Assembly: GCA_963735495.1 (NCBI GenBank)
Contig: CAVTLG010000002.1
Location: 682,001 to 746,000 of the forward strand
Origin: CAVTLG01 sp963735495
GTDB lineage: Bacteria; Chloroflexota; Ktedonobacteria; Ktedonobacterales; Ktedonobacteraceae
Length of the DNA: 64,000 nucleotides
Reading direction: 5' to 3'
In this document: positions 18,403 to 26,237 of the stretch, one piece after another
Numbering within the stretch: position 1 is the first letter of the stretch
How the letters are laid out: every line of letters starts with the position of its first letter
The notes under the pieces: model-generated
Seen by the model: only the letters and a program-made list of their open reading frames with translations
Told to the model about the DNA's origin: nothing
Databases searched by the model: none
Translations under genes and position numbers: made by a program

Positions 18403-18489
18403 CTGTTTTCTGGCTTCTCATATGAAGAGAAGCACAGAAAACAGCTAACTCCATTCGCATATTTTGTGTTTAGAATATGCGAATGGAGT
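18403..18489 (-). other. Two strong hairpins between precursor peptide and exporter
   Basis: Hairpin A: 18448-18463 pairs perfectly (16 bp) with 18474-18489 over a 10-nt loop, beginning four bases after the peptide stop. Hairpin B: 18403-18412 pairs with 18435-18444, with a further inner stem of CTTCTC and GAGAAG. Neither has a T-tract. They may stabilise the peptide mRNA or lower read-through into the exporter, giving more precursor than transporter, as is common in peptide-export operons. Confidence 0.6.
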
Positions 18490-18493
18490 AGTA

Positions 18494-18691
18494 TCAATGG
18501 TGATGATGATGATGATGTTGGTGATGATGATGGTGGGGACCTCCGTGGTTTCCCCAGGCACCAGTCACTCGCGCCATCTCCTCATCAGTCAAGTCAATTG
18601 CACCAACCAGGCTCTTTGACAGCTCTCGCGTTGGTCTGTTGAGAGGTTTACGATCAAACGTCTGTTGTAGCGTACGAAGCACAGCAATCAT
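18494..18691 (-). CDS. Leader-type precursor peptide with poly-histidine core
   Basis: ATG 18691 is preceded by AAAGGGG at eight bases and gives 65 residues. Residues 1-45 look like a bacteriocin/NHLP-type leader: the amphipathic end AIDLTDEEMARVTGA matches the LxxEExxxVxG(G/A) recognition pattern of C39 proteases, with cleavage expected after Gly44-Ala45. The predicted core is WGNHGGPHHHHHQHHHHHHH: 13 His of 20 residues, no Cys, Ser or Thr, so a lanthionine product is excluded. His codons are mixed CAT/CAC. The C39 exporter follows on the same strand. Such a core should bind Zn, Ni, Cu or Co strongly, so secretion as a metal chelator or metal-dependent antimicrobial is a reasonable guess. 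No modifying enzyme is adjacent. I know of no named family for it. Confidence 0.8.
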   Translation of the reverse strand: MIAVLRTLQQTFDRKPLNRPTRELSKSLVGAIDLTDEEMARVTGAWGNHGGPHHHHHQHHHHHHH

Positions 18692-18767
18692 AAACATATC
18701 CCCTTTCTTTTCGTATCGACGAGTAAACACCGGATCACTCTACTCAGAATCCCGTCTGATAGATAAC

Positions 18768-18796
18768 ATTTTACATATAAAAAGCAATCTATGCAA
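18768..18796 (-). promoter_or_regulatory. Promoter of the His-rich peptide gene
   Basis: Minus strand TTGCAT (18791-18796), 17-bp spacer, TAAAAT (18768-18773). Transcription would start near 18761, giving a leader of about 70 nt before the peptide start. An inverted copy of the ATATGTAAAA repeat overlaps the -10 box. Confidence 0.6.
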
Positions 18797-18816
18797 GCAC
18801 ATCATATACTATTGAT

Positions 18817-18857
18817 GAAATAATATATGTAAAACACGAAGTATTATATGTAAAACA
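18817..18857. promoter_or_regulatory. Two AT-rich direct repeats upstream of the peptide promoter
   Basis: GAAATAATATATGTAAAACA (18817-18836) and a copy at 18838-18857 share 17 of 20 bases with a 21-bp period, two helical turns. The ATATGTAAAA core recurs inverted across the -10 box at 18769-18779. This could be an operator, possibly for a metal-responsive repressor given the product, but no regulator gene is adjacent. Confidence 0.4.
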
Positions 18858-18890
18858 GGGGATGTTTTTTGTTTTACTACAGCATATACC

Positions 18891-19255
18891 GTAACTATTC
18901 AGATCGACGAGGGGGGGTGATCGCGTAGGGACAATCCCTTGCGGTTGTCCAGGATGTGCTGAAACCTGGAGCGAGCCGCCGCCTGACAATGGTACACAAC
19001 TTTAGTGTATCCTCTAGCCCTGCCTGACAGGCAGATTTCTAAGGCTCAGTTACAACACTGCCATAGAATGGACTAGAATTTTGCTCGGCTTGTCATCCTG
19101 TTTCGCACTGATGACCTGCAAAGATGTGTACCATTGTCAGGGCCGCCGCAAGGGCCGCAAAGACCTTTTTTTCTTCGCCCCACGCCGCAGATCGGCCACC
19201 AAAAAAGGTCTTCGCTCGGCCCCTACGCGAGGTTACGTTGCACCTGAATAGTTAC
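18891..19255. mobile_element. GTAACT-end element, copy 2, interrupted by a second MITE
   Basis: GTAACTATTCAG (18891-18902) and its complement (19244-19255) bound a segment clearly related to the element at 9804-10016: both share GATCGCGTAGGGACAA, CCTTGCGGTTGTCC, GCCGCCGC, a long AAGACCTTTTT/AAAAAGGTCTT hairpin and CGGCCCCTACGCGAG. Without the 160-bp insertion plus its 7-bp duplication it would be 198 bp. Outside it, GTTTTACT (18871-18878) and AGTAAAAC (19256-19263) form a further inverted repeat. Confidence 0.7.
18975..19148. mobile_element. 160-bp MITE nested inside the GTAACT-end element
   Basis: Perfect 17-bp terminal repeats CCTGACAATGGTACACA (18982-18998) and complement (19125-19141) enclose non-coding DNA, flanked by a 7-bp direct repeat GCCGCCG (18975-18981 and 19142-19148). 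The uninterrupted relative at 9804-10016 shows the ancestral site. Parent transposon unknown. Confidence 0.75.
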
Positions 19256-19469
19256 AGTAAAACAAAAAATAGGAACGATACAGTAAACGATAGAAATACT
19301 GTAAAGAAAGGAGACAGTACTGGCCCTCTAAGCCCTTTTTCTCTTACGTCGATAATCTTTAGACATATCCTCGGATCGAGTCCCCCCAGCGCGTAATCTC
19401 CTGGGTTCCGATACGCAGACCATTGTAGTCACCGGAAAACTGGGGTAGCGGTAAGCCGATATCTGATCA

Positions 19470-21083
19470 TTATACCGACCCATATACTACCTTTCCTCCC
19501 AGAATTGTCGCCTGCACAGTATTCTCGGCGATGGCCTCTTGTGGATTGCCGAGGACATCTTCGCGTAGAATAACAGCATCACCCAATTTGCCAACGCTCA
19601 AAGAGCCTTTGAGTGCTTCCTCTCCACCAGCATAGGCTGCACCTGCGGTATAGCCCCAGAGCGCATCGACCACCGACAGCGCCTGGTCAGGTAGCCACGG
19701 TGGTCGCCTGGTCGCAGGATCACGACGCACTGTAGCGGCATAGAGAATACGCAATGGATCAAAGTTTTCAACTGGAGAATCAGAACCAAATGCCAGGGGA
19801 ATACCGAGATCATGCATCGTACGATAGGCAAAGGCGCGACGATGACGCTTGCCCCAATAACGCTCAGCAATATCGCGGTCAGCGACAGCATGAAATGGTT
19901 GGATAGAGGCAACCACGCCCAGGCGGCGCATACGCTCCAGGTCTTCAGGAGTAATCAACTGCACATGCTCCAGACGATAACGTGGGTGCGGAAGAACTTC
20001 AGATGGGTGCCGCGTAGCAGCAAGCAACTGTTGCGCCCGCTCAATAGAATTGAGCGCAACATGTGCAGCACGATCACCAATGGCATGAATAGCGATTGTC
20101 AGTCCAAGCGCGCTGGCATCTCTGACCACATCCATCATCTCCTGCTCAGGGATAGCAAGGATACCATAATTGCCAGGATTCCCCTCGAAGCTCTCCAACA
20201 TCGCAGCAGTCTGTGAACCAAGCGTGCCGTCAGCAAATATCTTGATACCGCCCACACGTAGTAGATCATTTTCGGCATTGTCAATGCTAAGTTTATGCAA
20301 TTGTGGCAGTAATTGACGTGGCAGAATCATTTGTACGCGTACACCCAGTTTCGCCTCGTCGCGCAGCTCACGAAACAGATTCAGTGACAGATCACCTTCA
20401 ATGTCATGAATAGTCGTAATACCCCTACTCTGTAATTGTAGCAGTGCTTGCTCTAACATACCACGACTCGCCACAGGATCGGGAGGCTCAATCACCGCAA
20501 AGACCAGGCCAGTAGCGGCATCCTCCTGCAAAATGCCGGTTGGTTCACCACTGCCATCGCGTAGAATTGCGCCGGTAGCGGGATCAGGCGTCTCAGCGGT
20601 AACGCCTGCGCGTTGCAATGCTAGCGAATTGACCCACAGGAGGTGATAATCTTTACTGGCCAGAGCCACAGGATGAGTAGGCGCAGCGGCATCGAGCACG
20701 GCTTTCGTCGGGAAATTACCTCCAGGCCAGAGATTCTTATCCCAGCGTCCACCGAGTATCCATTGTCCAGGAGGCGTCTGAGCAGCACGCGCACGGACCA
20801 GTTCGGCAACGTCATCCTCGCTCATACAATCAGAGGCATTGACACGCTGTGCAAGGTAAGCGGTCTCCAGCAGATGAATATGTGCGTCGATGAAGCCTGG
20901 CAGCACAGTTCTGCCACGCAGATCCACTATTTCCGCATACTGATCACCAAAACGATGCACCTCATCATTGGTGCCAACAGCCAGCACGCGTCCACTGCCA
21001 GTATCAATGGCTATGGCTTGCGCTCGTGGCAGAGTCGCATCCATAGTATAAATATTGCCGTTCAAGTAGAGTACCCTGCTCAC
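19470..21083 (-). CDS. YtcJ-like metal-dependent amidohydrolase
   Basis: A 537-residue amidohydrolase of the amidohydrolase_3 type. The family marks are the metal-binding DAHIHL near residue 65, GRWDKNLW, ADGTLGSQTAAM, AIHAIGDRA, RLEHVQLI and the Asp in FGSDSPVENFDP. These are the usual metal ligands and barrel positions. GTG 21083 follows AAAGGAG. Family members hydrolyse C-N bonds in varied formamides and urea-like compounds; substrate unknown. It is the last gene of a probable three-gene minus-strand operon with the hydrolase and methyltransferase, 17 bp after the hydrolase stop. Confidence 0.88.
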   Translation of the reverse strand: MSRVLYLNGNIYTMDATLPRAQAIAIDTGSGRVLAVGTNDEVHRFGDQYAEIVDLRGRTVLPGFIDAHIHLLETAYLAQRVNASDCMSEDDVAELVRARAAQTPPGQWILGGRWDKNLWPGGNFPTKAVLDAAAPTHPVALASKDYHLLWVNSLALQRAGVTAETPDPATGAILRDGSGEPTGILQEDAATGLVFAVIEPPDPVASRGMLEQALLQLQSRGITTIHDIEGDLSLNLFRELRDEAKLGVRVQMILPRQLLPQLHKLSIDNAENDLLRVGGIKIFADGTLGSQTAAMLESFEGNPGNYGILAIPEQEMMDVVRDASALGLTIAIHAIGDRAAHVALNSIERAQQLLAATRHPSEVLPHPRYRLEHVQLITPEDLERMRRLGVVASIQPFHAVADRDIAERYWGKRHRRAFAYRTMHDLGIPLAFGSDSPVENFDPLRILYAATVRRDPATRRPPWLPDQALSVVDALWGYTAGAAYAGGEEALKGSLSVGKLGDAVILREDVLGNPQEAIAENTVQATILGGKVVYGSV

Positions 21084-21100
21084 TGTTTCTCTCCTTTGTA

Positions 21101-22045
21101 CTATTCCTGCAAAAAACCTGCCATAGCTCTCGCAAGGACCTGCGGACGCTGCAACTGAATATCATGCACAGTGTTCGGCATCCATAAGACAGCACAACGT
21201 TGAATTGCACGCGCCACTTGAGCGGCCATTTGCCCCTTGGCAGCAGCAAACTCATCAGCCTGCTCCAGGCGCTCCGGTGGCTCCTCACCTGGATTTGGTT
21301 GTGCGGCGGCAGGTACCAGCAAGACAGGACAGGTCAGCTTGCTATAGTATGATAAGGCACGATCATCCCAGAGCGACGCGCGGATTTGCCGCTGATGCTC
21401 CCTACCCAGGCGCTCCTCCAAACGCCCATCAGGCAGCTCCCGCACATACGTCAGCAGAATAGACTCTACTTCAGGCGACCAGAAATCCGACATTTCATGC
21501 CGCAGAGTCTGTAGATAGCCAGCACGCGATGCATACATCTCAGCAGAAGACTGCTCGCGGATGAAGCGCTCTCGCGTCATACCAGGCCAGTGCCGAGGCT
21601 CAACATGAGGGCAATCAACCAGGATGAGATGACTGACTAGCGCCGGATGACGAGCGGCCAGCACTAAGGCGATACGAGCGCCCCAACCATGCCCGACAAT
21701 AGCTACCTGGCCCAGACCCAGATTTGCCATGCCACTAATTATATCCTCTGCCATTGTTACGAGATCATAGCCACTTTCGGGTTGATCACTTAAGCCATGA
21801 CCACGTTGATCAAACGCGAGCACAGGATTCTGCTGGCAAAGATGCTCCGCAACACAACGCCAGGTGTCAGCAGTAGCTCCTAAACCATGCAACAGCACGA
21901 GTGGTATATTATCGTTGTTCTCTGGCTCTAAAAAGTGTTCCCCAGACGGTACAGAAGCCGTTTTAGACAGGTCTACAGGGTCCCATTCAAGGTAATGTAA
22001 ACGGATATTGTCAGCATCGACAAAGGAGCTACGGGGCTCAATCAT
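21101..22045 (-). CDS. Alpha/beta hydrolase with glycine at the nucleophile position
   Basis: The start is ATG 22045 (AGAGG seven bases upstream), giving 314 residues. The fold is clear: oxyanion region VLLHGLGATADTW (48-62), DQRGHGLSD, elbow VGHGWGARIAL (117-127), acid segment in PVLLVPAA and a C-terminal His in TVHDIQ. The best-matching elbow in epoxide hydrolases and haloalkane/haloacetate dehalogenases is GHDWG, and in esterases GHSWG; here residue 120 is Gly (codon GGT), so the usual nucleophile is missing. It may be inactive, use another residue, or be a non-catalytic member. Co-oriented with amidohydrolase and methyltransferase. Confidence 0.82.
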   Translation of the reverse strand: MIEPRSSFVDADNIRLHYLEWDPVDLSKTASVPSGEHFLEPENNDNIPLVLLHGLGATADTWRCVAEHLCQQNPVLAFDQRGHGLSDQPESGYDLVTMAEDIISGMANLGLGQVAIVGHGWGARIALVLAARHPALVSHLILVDCPHVEPRHWPGMTRERFIREQSSAEMYASRAGYLQTLRHEMSDFWSPEVESILLTYVRELPDGRLEERLGREHQRQIRASLWDDRALSYYSKLTCPVLLVPAAAQPNPGEEPPERLEQADEFAAAKGQMAAQVARAIQRCAVLWMPNTVHDIQLQRPQVLARAMAGFLQE

Positions 22046-22098
22046 AAACATACCTCTCTTCCTTCTATTCTGATGACTAATTACCAGATATGTTGCCA

Positions 22099-23103
22099 CT
22101 ATTCTTTGCTAGCGACATCAGATGCCAGTAAAACTTTGTACCGCGTGTCGCCACCAACCTCCACGACATTTTTAAAGCAGGCCAACAGCGCAGGCTCATA
22201 CTTTAAAAAGCGGTTTGCCACGATATAAAAGCGTCCCCGTGGATGCAGAACGTGTGCGGCATCGCGGATGAAACGCAGCGCAATCTCCGTCGTCTGTATA
22301 CCTCCCTGATGAAAAGGTGGATTGGTGGCTACCAGGTCGAAGCGCTGCCCAAGAACGGCTTGTGCACCATCACTCGGCAGAACATCTACCTGCGTAAAAC
22401 CACTCTGCTCCAGTGCCAGTTTGCTCACAGCAACCGCTGCCAGACTGGCATCAACCATTGTAACATGCCCCTGAGTTGCCAGGCGCGCAATATGTAAACC
22501 AATAAAGCCCGCACCACAACCAAGATCCAACGCATGATCAGTAGTATATACCTGCAAGGAGTTCAATAAAAGCTGCGTTCCATCATCCAGTTTATTCTGC
22601 GCAAAAATAGTGATGGGCGGTATTTGCATATGTTCACGAGCAACTTCAGTACGCTTGTATGCGCTGAGCACCCGCTGCCCCTTACTAATTGTGAGCGTCT
22701 CAACATTGCCAAATTGCTCCTGCATGCGCTTCGCAAACGACAAAATACCACGATCCTTCGCGCCCACAACGTAGAGACGCCCACCTACACGCAAAGCGTA
22801 GAGCGCAAGCTGCAAAGCATACTGCATCCAGATATTCCCAGGTTGATACAAGAGATTCATGACCGCAACATCCATGCTATGCGCGGGATGATGGAGAATA
22901 TAGTCATGAAAAGCCACATGCCGCAACTGCACGGCTGGCGTCTGCGTGAGTGTAGCGATATTGTCTTCAGCTAAGGTGATCGTACCCGTATGCAGACGTT
23001 GTACCGCGTATGACACGAATGGATCAGCCGCTGAATTGAGCATCAGTATATGATCAGTAGCAGCAAACTGCACTGTATCCGTTAAGAGCTGAGATTGGAG
23101 CAT
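22099..23103 (-). CDS. Class I SAM-dependent methyltransferase, RsmC/RlmG-like
   Basis: A 334-residue protein with two similar halves. The N-terminal half is a degenerate methyltransferase-like domain. The C-terminal half has the SAM motif LDLGCGAGFIGLH near 200 and the catalytic NPPFHQGG near 268, typical of N2-guanine methyltransferases of rRNA (m2G1207 of 16S or m2G1835 of 23S). That architecture matches RsmC/RlmG; which rRNA base is modified cannot be told. The start at 23103 lies five bases from the divergent transaldolase remnant, and its ribosome site is inside that frame. Confidence 0.82.
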   Translation of the reverse strand: MLQSQLLTDTVQFAATDHILMLNSAADPFVSYAVQRLHTGTITLAEDNIATLTQTPAVQLRHVAFHDYILHHPAHSMDVAVMNLLYQPGNIWMQYALQLALYALRVGGRLYVVGAKDRGILSFAKRMQEQFGNVETLTISKGQRVLSAYKRTEVAREHMQIPPITIFAQNKLDDGTQLLLNSLQVYTTDHALDLGCGAGFIGLHIARLATQGHVTMVDASLAAVAVSKLALEQSGFTQVDVLPSDGAQAVLGQRFDLVATNPPFHQGGIQTTEIALRFIRDAAHVLHPRGRFYIVANRFLKYEPALLACFKNVVEVGGDTRYKVLLASDVASKE

Positions 23104-23108
23104 GACAT

Positions 23109-23336
23109 ATGTCCCTCTACATTGATAGTGCTTACCTCGATGATATCACAGAGGTGGCTCGCATTGTACCCTTAGCGGGCGTTACCACAAATCCGACAAT
23201 CCTTCTCAACGCCTATCAGCACGGACAGAGGCTTACAGTGCCCGCGCATGTACTCCTAGAGATGGTGACAGATCCCAATAGCGAGCAGGCCATAGCCAAA
23301 TTTGAACAAGATTGGCACAAGATGAACATATCGTAA
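23109..23336 (+). pseudogene. Transaldolase with in-frame internal deletion
   Basis: The frame has 75 codons. Residues 1-40 match the N-terminus of the small (about 215 aa) transaldolase/fructose-6-phosphate aldolase family: LYIDSAYLDDI then GVTTNPTIL. Residues 42-70 match the family C-terminus: TVPAHVLLEMV and EQAIAKFEQDWHK. The whole centre, about 140 residues including the Schiff-base lysine and most of the barrel, is missing, yet the frame is kept. It cannot be an active aldolase. GGAG lies eight bases before ATG but the promoter region would be inside the divergent methyltransferase gene. Confidence 0.8.
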
Positions 23337-23854
23337 TCTAACTCAGGAAGTCTAGTGCCTTGTTTTATGAATAAATTTTCATATAAATGGACATTTGATT
23401 CATGGCTTCGTCATCACAGCATGGTATATTACGCATGTAAACGGAAAAGAGATCAAGACCCGGCGTATGAAGAGGGAGTGAAGTGGGGAAGATGAAAGTG
23501 CACGATTTTTGCCAAGGGGGGCAGTAGTGGATGTGGGGAGCGGGCAGCAATCGCGTACAACGGGGCTATAGTTTCTTATCCAGTCATACCTGGTACTAAT
23601 TCATGCGAAAGAACAGCTAAATGTGCGATGTGGGGTGGGTCACAGTGGTGGATGTAGCGTGGTGAGACGGTGGCTGGGCGTGGGGTGGAGTGGGCACTAT
23701 GTTCTGAGCGTGTATGCCGTGGGGGTGGTGGATAGTGAGGTTAAGTAGCGAAGGGCAGAAGCCTGAAGAGTATGTTCCTTCAGGCTTCCTTCCACTTTTT
23801 ACATAACTACGCCAATCCGCCTCCCCCTCTATTCTCTTCTCAGCCATATATCTG
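23337..23854. other. 518-bp gap with a terminator-like hairpin
   Basis: No convincing gene. An 11-bp perfect stem GAAGCCTGAAG/CTTCAGGCTTC at 23758-23788 is followed on the plus strand by CTTCCACTTTTT, a weak intrinsic terminator. The rest is G-rich on the plus strand (23630-23750), with low-complexity translation. Confidence 0.5.
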
Positions 23855-24112
23855 TTAACCGTGAGCTATTTCTGAATCGTGCATAAGTTCATCGAGTGCG
23901 TCTGCAATACTGGCAATACTTGAGAAAACTGAACGGCGCAGGAAACGAGCGGGAAACTCTACAGCGAACTCATCCTCTAGTGCCAGCATCACATTGACAG
24001 AAGCGTGCGAAGACATGCCAGCATCGTAGAGATTGCTTTCATCGCTCAAGGTATCCGCGTCAATTGGCAGCCGCGCATTCTCTTTGAGAATAGTACGAAT
24101 TTTCTCCTTCAT
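23855..24112 (-). CDS. Acyl carrier protein of the aminoacyl-carrier cluster
   Basis: An 85-residue four-helix carrier protein; ATG 24112 follows GGGAG at six bases. The phosphopantetheine site reads AGMSSHASVNVM instead of the fatty-acid ACP form DSL; alignment puts the modified serine at Ser35, with Ser34 and His36 replacing Asp and Leu. This MSSH/MTSH form is the one I associate with carrier proteins next to amino acid:carrier-protein ligases. It would carry an amino acid as a thioester. acpS is just upstream on the same strand, and the ligase operon is divergent from both. Confidence 0.85.
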   Translation of the reverse strand: MKEKIRTILKENARLPIDADTLSDESNLYDAGMSSHASVNVMLALEDEFAVEFPARFLRRSVFSSIASIADALDELMHDSEIAHG

Positions 24113-24221
24113 TTTACTCTCCCTTCCTCTTACCAAAGATAAAAGTATTAAAATAGCCTATAATGATAATTCAATGTATTGTCTGCATTTAGGAAGCAAA
24201 TAGCCATAGATTATGGCATTG

Positions 24222-24620
24222 TTATTCAAAGTCAGCAATAACAACTGCCGTCGCGTATTCCTTTTCATGACTCATGCTTACTGAAAACGCCGTGATTCCT
24301 CTGCGCAAAGCGAGATCCACGGCCAGCTCATAGAGAGCAATATCACACCAGCCATCTGGAGATCTGCGCACTTCGATTGAACGCCAATCAAGCATAAAAA
24401 CATCTGGCCTGAGAACCTTGATCGTTGCTTCTTTAGCAGCGAAACGTGCGGCCAGACTTTGCGCAGTCATCACAGAGCTTGAGAGACTCTGGCAATAGAG
24501 CTGCTCCTCGCGGGTAAAGATGCGATTTAGGAAGCGATCTCCGAAGCGGTCAATTGAGTCCTGAATGTGACGAACCTCTACAAGATCAATACCAACCTTA
24601 TATGGCAATGCTTTCATCAC
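24222..24620 (-). CDS. acpS: Holo-ACP synthase (AcpS-type phosphopantetheinyl transferase)
   Basis: A 132-residue AcpS-size protein with the family motifs GIDLVEV (Mg-binding Asp), RFAAKEATIK (Glu and Lys) and a C-terminal VSMSHEKEYATAVV. It transfers phosphopantetheine from CoA to the serine of an ACP. Its place beside the unusual ACP suggests it serves that carrier, although it could also be the general AcpS of the cell. Start GTG 24620 or ATG 24617; the ribosome site is weak. Divergent from the 25029-31680 operon. Confidence 0.88.
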   Translation of the reverse strand: MMKALPYKVGIDLVEVRHIQDSIDRFGDRFLNRIFTREEQLYCQSLSSSVMTAQSLAARFAAKEATIKVLRPDVFMLDWRSIEVRRSPDGWCDIALYELAVDLALRRGITAFSVSMSHEKEYATAVVIADFE

Positions 24621-24884
24621 AACGTGGCACGCTGGCTCATTTATAGCTTATTCGCGCTATGAGAGGAAATGCCACGGCTCCTTCTGATTACTGGTTGCCC
24701 CTTAAGGGATGCACGGTTCCCGGAATAGCTGCACTATTCTGACCATGGCTACTGTGCGGTTATTATAGTTGGAGCACGTAGGTATGTCAAATTTTTTTAT
24801 GTGCACATTTGTCCATTTATAGGGCCAGTTTTTTCTCTTTGCCCGCTTTTTCGAGCAAGAGCCTGACCCATAAAGCTTAAAAAG

Positions 24885-24913
24885 TTGACTATCCGCATAC
24901 ACTGTATTATATT
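24885..24913 (+). promoter_or_regulatory. Promoter of the aminoacyl-carrier operon
   Basis: TTGACT (24885-24890), 17-bp spacer, TATATT (24908-24913) give a strong sigma-A-type promoter about 115 nt before the dehydrogenase start. The 24621-25028 region between the divergent units holds nothing else I can support. Confidence 0.7.
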
Positions 24914-25028
24914 ACTCTCAATAAGCATGATAAAATTTTACTTATTATTTTTTTGTCTGGCCCACCCAACAATATGAGAAGCTGAAAATTAGAGCACCCC
25001 GTCATGGATTAAGGAGCTGATTCTATTC

Positions 25029-26225
25029 ATGAAAATAATGGATTCCCACGCCAATGCTACAACCGTTGACACCCCGCTACTTCAGAAGATCCATCGTATC
25101 GGCGAAGAGGTACTTCAGCCTGCTGCTGCCAGTGTTGATCATAATGCACGTTTCCCTCATGAAGCTATCGAGGCTTTGCGTCAGGAGCAATTACTCTCGG
25201 CTTATGTTCCACAAGCATATGGCGGACAAGCTCGCACGATCATAGAAATCGCAGAGATCGCGCAAATTCTTGCTCAGTATTGCGCTTCCAGCGCGATGAT
25301 CTGGGTTATGCACCAGATTCAGATTGCCTGTATTGTCAATCATGAGCAATCGTCACCCTTCTTTCAGCACTATTTACAGGAGACGGTCGCCGAGCAACGG
25401 CTCCTTGCCTCTATAACATCAGAGGTTGGCGTCGGCGGAGATATCCGCAGCAGCATTGCCTACGTCGAGCAGAATGATAATGGCTGCCGACTTGAAAAGA
25501 AATCTACCGCTATCTCCTATGGAGCCTACGCTGATGGCTTTCTGGCTACGGCACGTCGTTCCGCCACAGCAGGATCAAACGATCAGGTACTTGTATTCCT
25601 GCGCAATACAGATACACAGCTCACGCCAACCAGCCAGTGGAACTCCCTCGGCATGCGTGGAACATGCAGTCCGGGTTTTACCGTCTCTGCTCATTTTCCC
25701 GCTGAACATGTGCTTACCACCCCTTTCACGGACATCTCGACACAAACGATGGTCCCCTTCTCTCACTTACTCTGGTCGTCCTGCTGGTTAGGCATTGCGA
25801 CAAATGCGCTCGCGCGTGCGCGCAAATTTTTACAGGCCAAAGCGCGTCAAATGCGTGCGACCAGCGTCGTCGGAGACACACACCTGGTTGAAGCAACTGC
25901 TCTGTTACAATTAATGCATGCCAATCTGCACGCGGTGCTGGAAGAATATGCGCACCTGTTGCTCCTGCAAGAGAATAGAGAAGATGCTTTATCCAATATT
26001 GGTTTTACTATCAGATTGAATAATGTAAAAATACGCTCGTCACAACTGGTGGTACAAATTGTGCAGCAAGCATTACAAATTTGTGGTATGGCTGGTTATG
26101 CAGAGGATACGCCATTTAGCGTTGCACGCCACTTGCGTGACGCATATTCAGCCAGCCTGATGATCAGCAATGACCGCCTTGCGATGACCAATTCAGCGTT
26201 GCTTCTTGTATATAAAGACCTTTAG
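25029..26225 (+). CDS. Acyl-CoA dehydrogenase-family flavoprotein of the cluster
   Basis: A 398-residue protein with the three-domain dehydrogenase fold: N-terminal helices (PHEAIEALRQEQLLSAYVPQAYGG), central beta domain (LLASITSEVGVGGDIRSS and WNSLGMRGTCSPGF) and C-terminal helices. The C-terminus (GYAEDTPFSVARHLRDAYSA then LMISNDR) lacks the catalytic Glu seen in fatty acyl-CoA dehydrogenases and is more like flavin oxidases or monooxygenases of this superfamily. In the context of a ligase and an ACP it probably oxidises or hydroxylates the carrier-bound amino acid, as PltE-type enzymes do with prolyl carriers. First gene of the plus-strand operon; AAGGAG lies 12 bases before ATG. Confidence 0.82.
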   Translation: MKIMDSHANATTVDTPLLQKIHRIGEEVLQPAAASVDHNARFPHEAIEALRQEQLLSAYVPQAYGGQARTIIEIAEIAQILAQYCASSAMIWVMHQIQIACIVNHEQSSPFFQHYLQETVAEQRLLASITSEVGVGGDIRSSIAYVEQNDNGCRLEKKSTAISYGAYADGFLATARRSATAGSNDQVLVFLRNTDTQLTPTSQWNSLGMRGTCSPGFTVSAHFPAEHVLTTPFTDISTQTMVPFSHLLWSSCWLGIATNALARARKFLQAKARQMRATSVVGDTHLVEATALLQLMHANLHAVLEEYAHLLLLQENREDALSNIGFTIRLNNVKIRSSQLVVQIVQQALQICGMAGYAEDTPFSVARHLRDAYSASLMISNDRLAMTNSALLLVYKDL

Positions 26226-26237
26226 AAAGAAAGAGCT

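Noticed and set aside
18494..18560. Poly-His end as a cloning His-tag or vector contamination
   Set aside because: It is preceded by a natural leader peptide with a C39 cleavage pattern, has mixed codons and a Gln break, and lies next to a matching exporter.
18494..18560. ATCUN copper site at the N-terminus of the predicted core
   Set aside because: ATCUN needs His at position 3; here His is at position 4 if cleavage follows Gly-Ala.
23617..23847. 76-residue minus-strand frame
   Set aside because: Low-complexity His/Pro/Thr translation of a G-rich stretch, no ribosome site, overlapping a hairpin.
25029..26225. Flavoprotein as a fatty acid beta-oxidation enzyme
   Set aside because: No other beta-oxidation genes, no catalytic Glu in the usual C-terminal place, and it lies in an operon with carrier-protein genes.
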